Shown piece after piece: positions 58,568 to 64,000 of a DNA stretch of 64,000 nucleotides (positions are counted from its first letter, which is position 1; every line of letters begins with the position of its first letter). A program made the translations under genes and the position numbers. Under the pieces are notes generated by a model, which searched no databases, was not told the origin of the DNA, and saw only the letters and a list, made by a program, of their open reading frames with translations. Location of the stretch: assembly GCA_945923775.1 (NCBI GenBank), contig CAMELR010000013.1, forward strand, positions 1-64,000. The letters run 5' to 3'. This DNA comes from an uncultured Clostridia bacterium. GTDB lineage: Bacteria; Bacillota; Clostridia; Oscillospirales; Ruminococcaceae.

Positions 58568-59731
58568 ATGGAGATTTTATACTCAAACATTCCTCCGCTT
58601 GCTGTAAGCGATGGACAAACCACTATAACTGAATGCTTTGCTGAGCAGGCGGCAGACTGCACACAGATTGACATCGCTGTCGGATATGCCTCAAAGGCGG
58701 CTATTGAAGAACTAGACACTCTTGCGGAAAAGTATGGCTTGCACATTAACCTGCTGCTTGGCATGTATTTCATTGAAGGAATGCCCGAAGCTATGTATCA
58801 TACTGCTCGTTCAATCAATGAAAAGTGGAAATCAGCAGGCATAGGCGAAATTAGGCTTGCTAAAGTATTTAAGTATCATGGAAAGATATATGTTTTCCAA
58901 AAGAACGGCGCTGTCAAATCAGCAATAATGGGATCCGCAAATCTCGGAGTTATAAAGCTTGAGGCAAACAATCTCAGGCAGTATGAGGTATCAAGCCTGA
59001 TTACTGATACAAAAGACTGCACAGAAATGCTGAATTTAATTCACAATCTGCAGACCGACCGCTGCTCAGCGAATATTGCCGATATTAAAGGAATAAAGCT
59101 GATTCGCGAGGTGAATACTTCGCTGTCTGGCGTTGATGGAGTTAATCAGGTTCCTCAAGGGGAAGTTAAGATGTACAAGGACAGCATGACAGATATTGCA
59201 TTTACTCTGCCTATTAAAGTGCCTGCATTCAGCGAGAGACATATGGACGATGGCAAGCACTTCACGAAATCCAATCTTAATGTAAGCTATGCGGCTCCAA
59301 GAAGCCAGCGCAAGTCACGCGACTGGTATGAAACCCAGTTTACTGTCAGCAAGTCTATCACACTTCTTCCCGGCTATCCTGAGAAGAACGAAGAATTCTA
59401 TGTCATTACAGATGACGGCTATACATTTAAGGCGCATACCACCAGTGACGGAAACAAGCAGTTCAGCGCAGTTGGAGATGAATTGATCCTCGGGCGCTGG
59501 ATTAAGGGACGCCTTGTTTCCGCAGGACTTGTCCAGCCAGTTAATGATACTCAGCTTGACAAAGACCGCCGTGGAATGATTACTAAGGAAATGCTTGAGG
59601 CATACGGCTGCAATACTCTTGTCCTAACTAAAACCGATCAGAAGATGAAAGATGATGAGGGCAAAATCCTTGATGTATGGGTTCTTTCATTTGAAAAATC
59701 TCAGGCACCTGTGCAGGAGGACGATGAATGA
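58568..59731 (+). CDS. PLD-type restriction endonuclease, NgoFVII-like (first copy)
   Basis: 387 aa. The PLD half-site is YHGKIYVF...SAIMGSANLG (H-x-K, then GSAN) near residues 100-125. A C-terminal DNA-binding part follows, with GMITKEMLEAYGCNTLVLTK similar to the second PLD protein and to NgoFVII. PLD nucleases form their active site as a dimer and need no metal. ATG 58568 behind AAGGAAGG; it overlaps the Z1 gene by 4 nt. It follows the SIR2 gene by 45 nt. Confidence 0.75.
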   Translation: MEILYSNIPPLAVSDGQTTITECFAEQAADCTQIDIAVGYASKAAIEELDTLAEKYGLHINLLLGMYFIEGMPEAMYHTARSINEKWKSAGIGEIRLAKVFKYHGKIYVFQKNGAVKSAIMGSANLGVIKLEANNLRQYEVSSLITDTKDCTEMLNLIHNLQTDRCSANIADIKGIKLIREVNTSLSGVDGVNQVPQGEVKMYKDSMTDIAFTLPIKVPAFSERHMDDGKHFTKSNLNVSYAAPRSQRKSRDWYETQFTVSKSITLLPGYPEKNEEFYVITDDGYTFKAHTTSDGNKQFSAVGDELILGRWIKGRLVSAGLVQPVNDTQLDKDRRGMITKEMLEAYGCNTLVLTKTDQKMKDDEGKILDVWVLSFEKSQAPVQEDDE

Positions 59732-61590
59732 TGAGATACTTAAAAAGCTATCTTGATACGATCAAAAGCCGAGGAAATGTCAGCCTTGCTGATTCAATAG
59801 AAAAAACCGCCAACGATGTCGGCAGTAAATACATAGCCCCATTTTCTTATTGTTCTCATGATATTGGACTTCTTTTTGGCAATGTTCAGTCCGGTAAAAC
59901 AGGACAGATGTTCGGAATAATGTGCAAAGCTGCTGATCTGGGATTTTCAGCATTTGTGCTGCTTACGACAGACAATATCGTCTTACAGCAGCAGACGCTT
60001 GAAAGAGTACAGGCAGACTTAACTGGATTCTGCGTGTGCGGTGAGAATGATTCTGGATTATTTATAGAAAACCGCTTAATGAAGCCTGCTGTTATTGTAC
60101 TGAAGAAGAATGCACGGATCTTGAGGCTGTGGGCTAATGTCTTTGCTTCAACTGGCTTCATGAAAGGAAATCCGCTATTCATAGTTGACGATGAGGCTGA
60201 TGCAGCGTCCTTAAACAACCTTGTAAACAGAGGAAGGAAATCATCAGTAAATAAATACCTTGACTCTATTAAAAATGACGCTTCAAGCAGTATGTACCTT
60301 CAAGTTACTGGTACGCCGCAGGCTGTCCTGCTTCAAACAGCTGCGTCCGGGTGGCACCCTGCATTCACATATTACTTTGCTCCCGGCGCAGGTTATCTGG
60401 GAGGCGATTTTTTCTTTCCGAAAGACAAAAAAGCAGACTGCATAAGCTGGCTTGAAGATATTAAAGAGCCTGAAAAGCAGGTAGTAATTCACCATCTGGC
60501 TGTATCAGGTCAGATTTTTGCCGCGGGCGGTAAAACATCTAACTGCCTGATTCACCCCAGCGTAAGACAGTCTGCCCACAGCAGGTTTGAAGGCAGCATA
60601 AAGAAAGTTCTTGATGAGTATAAGAGTGATTTGAGTGCTTTCAAAGCTGACCTTCAAGATGAATATCAGACACTTAATCCACAAAAGCAGGTCAAAGCTT
60701 CATTTGCAGAAGTTTATGCCAAAGCAGAACAGCTGCTTATAAACAATGAGGTTAAAATCCTTATTATGAATGGCAGAAATAATGTTTCAAGCGATGAATA
60801 TTCCACAGGTTCAAACATAGTGATTGGAGGAAACACACTAGGCAGAGGAGTTACTTTCCCATCACTTCACACGATTTATTACACACGCACAAGCAAGAAG
60901 CCTCAGGCTGATACAATGTGGCAGCACAGCCGTATGTTCGGCTATGACCGTGATCCGGGAATGATGCGCGTGTTCATTGATGAACCCCTTTACAAGCTGT
61001 TTTCTGATATTAATGCAACAAATAATGCAATGACAGCACAAATCGAAAATGGAACTGATAAAATTCAGATGTTCTATCCAAAGGGGCTTAATCCAACACG
61101 CCTGTCAGTCCTTGACAACAAAAAAGTATTCATGCTTTCCGGTGGAACCAACTACTATCCGTTCAATCCTGAGAACAGCACAATTGATGACATTGATAAG
61201 CTTCTGGCTCCATTTTCTGAAAACACTACAAGCTATCAGGTTCACCTGAACCTGATGAAAGAAATCTTCTCTCACATCACATCAGATGAAGATTTCAATA
61301 TACAGAGCTTCCTTTCAGTAATTGATATGCTTCTCTCTCAGAATCCTGGGGCTCAGGGACAGCTTATCGTTCGCAGAGGCAGAGATGTTGCTAAGGGAAC
61401 CGGTGCCCTCCTTTCTCCAAATGACTGGGATCTGGGAAAAGCGTTCAATAATGAGATTGTTCTTACCATGTATAAGGTAACTGGTCGAAAAGGGTGGAAC
61501 AATCGTGAAATCTGGGTTCCCAACATTAAGCTGCCTGACAACGCCGTATATTATGATGTAGTAGAGGCAGACAATTCGGAGGAGCAGTAA
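59728..61590 (+). CDS. Z1-domain ATPase of a restriction-modification system
   Basis: 620 aa. Walker A GNVQSGKTGQMFGI near residue 50, FIVDDEADAASLN (Walker B) near 150, and the Z1 segment with IGGNTLGRGVTFPSLHTIYY and SRMFGYDRDPGMMRVFIDEP. In published genome surveys Z1 proteins accompany MutL-like ATPases, Vsr and Dcm methylases in predicted R-M systems. It overlaps both neighbours, so it belongs to one operon. Confidence 0.85.
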   Translation: MMRYLKSYLDTIKSRGNVSLADSIEKTANDVGSKYIAPFSYCSHDIGLLFGNVQSGKTGQMFGIMCKAADLGFSAFVLLTTDNIVLQQQTLERVQADLTGFCVCGENDSGLFIENRLMKPAVIVLKKNARILRLWANVFASTGFMKGNPLFIVDDEADAASLNNLVNRGRKSSVNKYLDSIKNDASSSMYLQVTGTPQAVLLQTAASGWHPAFTYYFAPGAGYLGGDFFFPKDKKADCISWLEDIKEPEKQVVIHHLAVSGQIFAAGGKTSNCLIHPSVRQSAHSRFEGSIKKVLDEYKSDLSAFKADLQDEYQTLNPQKQVKASFAEVYAKAEQLLINNEVKILIMNGRNNVSSDEYSTGSNIVIGGNTLGRGVTFPSLHTIYYTRTSKKPQADTMWQHSRMFGYDRDPGMMRVFIDEPLYKLFSDINATNNAMTAQIENGTDKIQMFYPKGLNPTRLSVLDNKKVFMLSGGTNYYPFNPENSTIDDIDKLLAPFSENTTSYQVHLNLMKEIFSHITSDEDFNIQSFLSVIDMLLSQNPGAQGQLIVRRGRDVAKGTGALLSPNDWDLGKAFNNEIVLTMYKVTGRKGWNNREIWVPNIKLPDNAVYYDVVEADNSEEQ

Positions 61591-62018
61591 TGGCTGACGA
61601 TCTTACTCCAGAGCAGCGGAGAAAAAATATGCAGGCTATCAAGAGCAGTGATACAACAATAGAACTGCTCTTGAGAAAGGCTCTTTGGGCTAAGGGAATA
61701 CGCTATCGTAAGAATTACAAAGATCTTATCGGCAAGCCTGATATTGCTATCACCAAGTATAAGATAGCTGTTTTCTGTGATTCCGATTACTGGCACGGAT
61801 ATGACTGGGAGAATCGAAACAAGCGGATTAAGTCAAACCGTGATTACTGGATTCCTAAAATAGAACGCAATATGAAGCGTGACAAAGAAGTATCTGCCGC
61901 ACTTGAAGAACAGGGGTGGACTGTGCTAAGGTTTTGGGAATGGCAGATTCGCCGTGAAACAGATCAATGCGTCAATATAATACTTAATGCTGTTTACACT
62001 AAGAAAAACGAAATCTAG
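61590..62018 (+). CDS. vsr: Very short patch repair endonuclease Vsr
   Basis: 142 aa. RRKNMQAIKSSDTTIELLLR is the Vsr N-terminus. GKPDIAITKYKIAVF holds the catalytic Asp, and WHGYDW and FWEWQIRR complete the fold. The Cys/His zinc ligands of E. coli Vsr (CFWHHHHC region) are replaced by DYWHGYDW. Vsr repairs T-G mismatches made when 5-methylcytosine deaminates, so a cytosine methylase should be close; none is in the window. TAATG overlap with the Z1 gene. Confidence 0.9.
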   Translation: MADDLTPEQRRKNMQAIKSSDTTIELLLRKALWAKGIRYRKNYKDLIGKPDIAITKYKIAVFCDSDYWHGYDWENRNKRIKSNRDYWIPKIERNMKRDKEVSAALEEQGWTVLRFWEWQIRRETDQCVNIILNAVYTKKNEI

Positions 62019-62029
62019 GAGTGTTAACA

Positions 62030-62683
62030 ATGCGTGTTACCTTAACTAAAGATGAATTGGCAAAATGCAAGGTTTTTTCTCTCAAATGTGCAGAAAATCA
62101 GCAGGCTATAGAGTTCGGGCAGAAAACAACAAAAGCTCGTGGCGTCAAAGAGATAGCACGTGATAACTTGATCGGCAAAATAGCTGAAACTGCTTTCAGC
62201 CGCATTATGAAAGAACAATGCGGAATCGACGTTCCATTGGATTTCAATTATTATCCAAGAGGAAAGTGGGACAGCCAAGATGCTGTTATCAACGGTTGGA
62301 GAATAGACATAAAAGCAACACGATCTGGTGGGCATTGGTTTCTTATTGAATGGAGCAAACTGCATTTTAGAAAAAATGAGAATAAGCTGTCACACATATA
62401 TGTCATGTTTACCGTTGACTGGGACAGAGAGAAAGATGAGCCGACAGGAACTGCTGAATACGAGGGTGCTGCAGCAATAACTAATCTGCGTGAATGCTGG
62501 CCTTTTACGTCTGTATTGAAAAAAGGCACCTGTATTCCCGGCACTAAAGCAAAGCTTCAGGCAGACAATTTTGGAATTCCATTTGATAAACTTATATATA
62601 AAGATCCCAAAAAACTATATGCATTATTAAGCAGCAGTCAACCGCCAGAAAGATTGACTGCTGACTTCAAATGCCCAGAGTAA
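62030..62683 (+). CDS. PD-(D/E)XK-like protein of the R-M cluster
   Basis: 217 aa. LIGKIAETAFSRIMKE then WDSQDAVINGWRIDIKAT gives Glu, Asp and D-x-K, the order of a PD-(D/E)XK nuclease core. ATG 62030 is 8 nt after AGGAG. It lies between vsr and the second PLD gene, in a cluster where a restriction subunit is expected. The family is not recognised by name. Confidence 0.6.
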   Translation: MRVTLTKDELAKCKVFSLKCAENQQAIEFGQKTTKARGVKEIARDNLIGKIAETAFSRIMKEQCGIDVPLDFNYYPRGKWDSQDAVINGWRIDIKATRSGGHWFLIEWSKLHFRKNENKLSHIYVMFTVDWDREKDEPTGTAEYEGAAAITNLRECWPFTSVLKKGTCIPGTKAKLQADNFGIPFDKLIYKDPKKLYALLSSSQPPERLTADFKCPE

Positions 62684-62703
62684 GCCGAATAATTGGTGAT
62701 ATT

Positions 62704-63675
62704 ATGCTATTATGTAATCATTTAGCCGAACAAATTCTGTTTAACCCACTATATGATCACGCAGACGAGCTGAATATTATGTCTGCGTATGCAACTCCTA
62801 ATATGCTTTCATGGTACTTGAAAAATATACACCATAGAGTATTTGAACCGATTAAAATCAACCTTATTGTCGGAATGGTGCCGTTTGACCATCTGAGCGT
62901 AAGCATTCATGAAGGATTTAAGGGTATAGTTTCATCTGATCTTCCAGCTGAAGTTTCATCTGTTAAATGCAGCTATGTTTATGACCAGCCTGCTGAGCAT
63001 GGAAACCTTTATATTTGGAGCAGGAATGACGAGCTTCTTTCTGCTTTCACCGGATCAGCGAATTTTGTACAGAACTCTTTTATTGGCTCAGGAAGACGTG
63101 AAATTATGAAGCCATGTGCTCCAGCAGAAGCAATGGACTATTATAATTCTGTTATATCCAGAACCGTATACTGCAATCATGCTGAAGTTGAAGAATATGT
63201 TATTATAAAGTCAGCCCATCCAGTGTTAGATACTGAATGCAATCCCATAGGCCCTATGGACCCCGAAAAAACAGTAGAATTAAGCCTTATTACGAAAACC
63301 GGCGAGCCAGGAACCAAATCCGGTCTAAACTGGGGACAGCGAAGCGGCAGAGAGCCTAATGAAGCATATATTCCACTCCCTGCACCAATAGCCCGAAGCG
63401 GATTTTTCCCACTTGAGAAGCAGCATTTTACCGCTCTTACAGATGACCGAATTCGTCTTACTCTGCGCGTAGAGCAGCAGGGTGACAAAGCCATTACTAC
63501 CCCAGAAAGAAATTCTGACCTCGGAGAATACTTCCGCCGGCGGCTTGAACTAGCTAATGGTGCTTATATAACAAGAGCTGATCTCGATAGATACGGAAGG
63601 CTTGATGTGGCTTTTACCAAGCTGGACGACGAGACATTTTATATGGATTTTTCACCAAAATTTCCAAGAACATAA
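62704..63675 (+). CDS. PLD-type restriction endonuclease, NgoFVII-like (second copy)
   Basis: 323 aa from ATG 62704 (the track start at 62671 overlaps the previous gene). AEHGNLYIWSRNDELLSAFT then GSANFVQNSF matches the PLD half-site, but the Lys of H-x-K is Asn here (HGN). The C-terminal GEYFRRRLELANGAYITRAD and LDRYGRLDVAFTKLDDETFY match NgoFVII. It is a diverged relative of the gene at 58568. Confidence 0.78.
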   Translation: MLLCNHLAEQILFNPLYDHADELNIMSAYATPNMLSWYLKNIHHRVFEPIKINLIVGMVPFDHLSVSIHEGFKGIVSSDLPAEVSSVKCSYVYDQPAEHGNLYIWSRNDELLSAFTGSANFVQNSFIGSGRREIMKPCAPAEAMDYYNSVISRTVYCNHAEVEEYVIIKSAHPVLDTECNPIGPMDPEKTVELSLITKTGEPGTKSGLNWGQRSGREPNEAYIPLPAPIARSGFFPLEKQHFTALTDDRIRLTLRVEQQGDKAITTPERNSDLGEYFRRRLELANGAYITRADLDRYGRLDVAFTKLDDETFYMDFSPKFPRT

Positions 63676-63681
63676 AAAATC

Positions 63682-63702
63682 GCTGCAAAATCGCAGCATT
63701 TT
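63682..63702 (+). terminator. Weak terminator after the second PLD gene
   Basis: GCTGC-aaaatc-GCAGC followed by ATTTTT, beginning 7 nt after the stop. The right arm is part of a TCGCAGCA repeat. Confidence 0.5.
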
Positions 63703-63742
63703 TGAAAAAGCTATTGCATTTTCGCAGCAAGTATGATATAAT
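63691..63742 (+). promoter_or_regulatory. Promoter of the XRE controller with TCGCAGCA repeats
   Basis: TTGCAT (63714-63719), 17 bp, TATAAT (63737-63742). TCGCAGCA occurs at 63691-63698 and again at 63722-63729, the second inside the spacer; their starts are 31 bp apart. They are candidate operators for the downstream regulator. Confidence 0.65.
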
Positions 63743-63768
63743 TGATTATGAAAAGGAGTGAGCTGTGA

Positions 63769-64000
63769 ATGGAATTTGGCAGTTACTTAAAAGAGCTTCG
63801 TGAACAAAGCGGATTAACTATGGCGGAAATACATCTGCTTTGCGGAATAACCAATTCAAGACTAAACCGTGAAGAAAATGGTAAAAGAACGCTAAAGGCA
63901 GACGAAATCAAAAAGCTTGCCAAAGCATATAATGCCAGCACAGTATTTCTTTTTCAAATGGCAGGTTTATTAGACAATGAAGATCTTGCTGAGTATCAGC
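63769..64000 (+). CDS. XRE-family controller-type regulator, cut by window end
   Basis: ATG 63769 follows AAGGAG. The first 77 residues read MEFGSYLKELREQSGLTMAE and then ITNSRLNREENGKRTLKADE, an HTH_3 domain typical of controller (C) proteins of R-M systems. It is read in the same direction as the preceding operon but has its own promoter. The rest lies beyond the window. Confidence 0.8.
   Translation, partial: MEFGSYLKELREQSGLTMAEIHLLCGITNSRLNREENGKRTLKADEIKKLAKAYNASTVFLFQMAGLLDNEDLAEYQ

Overview
The window looks like a low- to mid-GC Gram-positive gut-type anaerobe (Firmicutes, Clostridia, probably the Ruminococcus/Oscillospiraceae group). The evidence is strong AGGAGG-type ribosome binding sites, near-consensus sigma-A promoters with 17-bp spacers, a YerC/TrpR-type repressor, Hsp33, a tRNA-Leu with encoded CCA, and a long conjugative element of the clostridial MobP/VirB4/LtrC-like type. 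No species call is possible from the sequence alone.

Region 1 (1 to about 12.8 kb) is chromosomal backbone: tRNA-Val (cut by the window edge), Hsp33, two SAM methyltransferases around a YerC-like repressor, a cluster of short-loop palindromes, tRNA-Leu, a DUF2508-like protein, a TraB/GumN-like lipoprotein, a histidine phosphatase, an XRE regulator, a polysaccharide flippase, tRNA adenosine deaminase TadA, a 1005-aa membrane protein that looks like a catalytically dead P-type ATPase, and RlmB.

Region 2 (about 13.08 kb to beyond the right edge) is a large integrated conjugative element. Its left junction is probably the 3' end of a tRNA gene (13080-13102) that still sits in front of that tRNA's terminator; the tRNA body is missing. 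No integrase is present in the window, so the right end must lie outside. The element opens with a replication/partition block: a replication initiator with seven 23-bp iterons inside its own gene, ParA, ParB, a PD-(D/E)XK Rpn-type nuclease and a second ParB-like protein. An AT-rich CPBP protease cargo gene follows, then a 2476-aa methylase/SNF2-helicase polyvalent protein with an overlapping small gene in another frame, a series of acidic accessory proteins (DUF3849-like, Toprim/DUF3991, Api92-like and unknowns), a RHH accessory protein and a MobP3-like relaxase. Many of these unrelated proteins share an acidic C-terminal tail ending PEM, MEM or FEP.

Region 3 (about 38.7-55.8 kb) is the transfer apparatus. 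VirD4, VirB2-, VirB3/PrgI-, VirB4- and TrbL/VirB6-like proteins are interleaved with what looks like a full Tad/Flp pilus set: A24 prepilin peptidase, CpaB, two CpaE/TadZ-like ATPases, CpaF, TadB, TadC and pseudopilin-like proteins. The natural reading is a hybrid T4SS-Tad conjugation machine.

Region 4 (about 55.9-64 kb) is a defence island carried as cargo: an AT-rich SIR2-STAND-TPR protein with its own consensus promoter, then an overlapping operon of PLD nuclease (NgoFVII-like), Z1-domain ATPase, Vsr endonuclease, PD-(D/E)XK-like protein, second PLD nuclease and an XRE controller cut by the window end. A cytosine methyltransferase is expected just beyond 64 kb. Short-loop palindromes are dispersed through the window, including a family with consensus AGGTGCGACA-n3-TGTCGCACCT at 21.7-34.1 kb, some copies lying in frame inside coding sequences.
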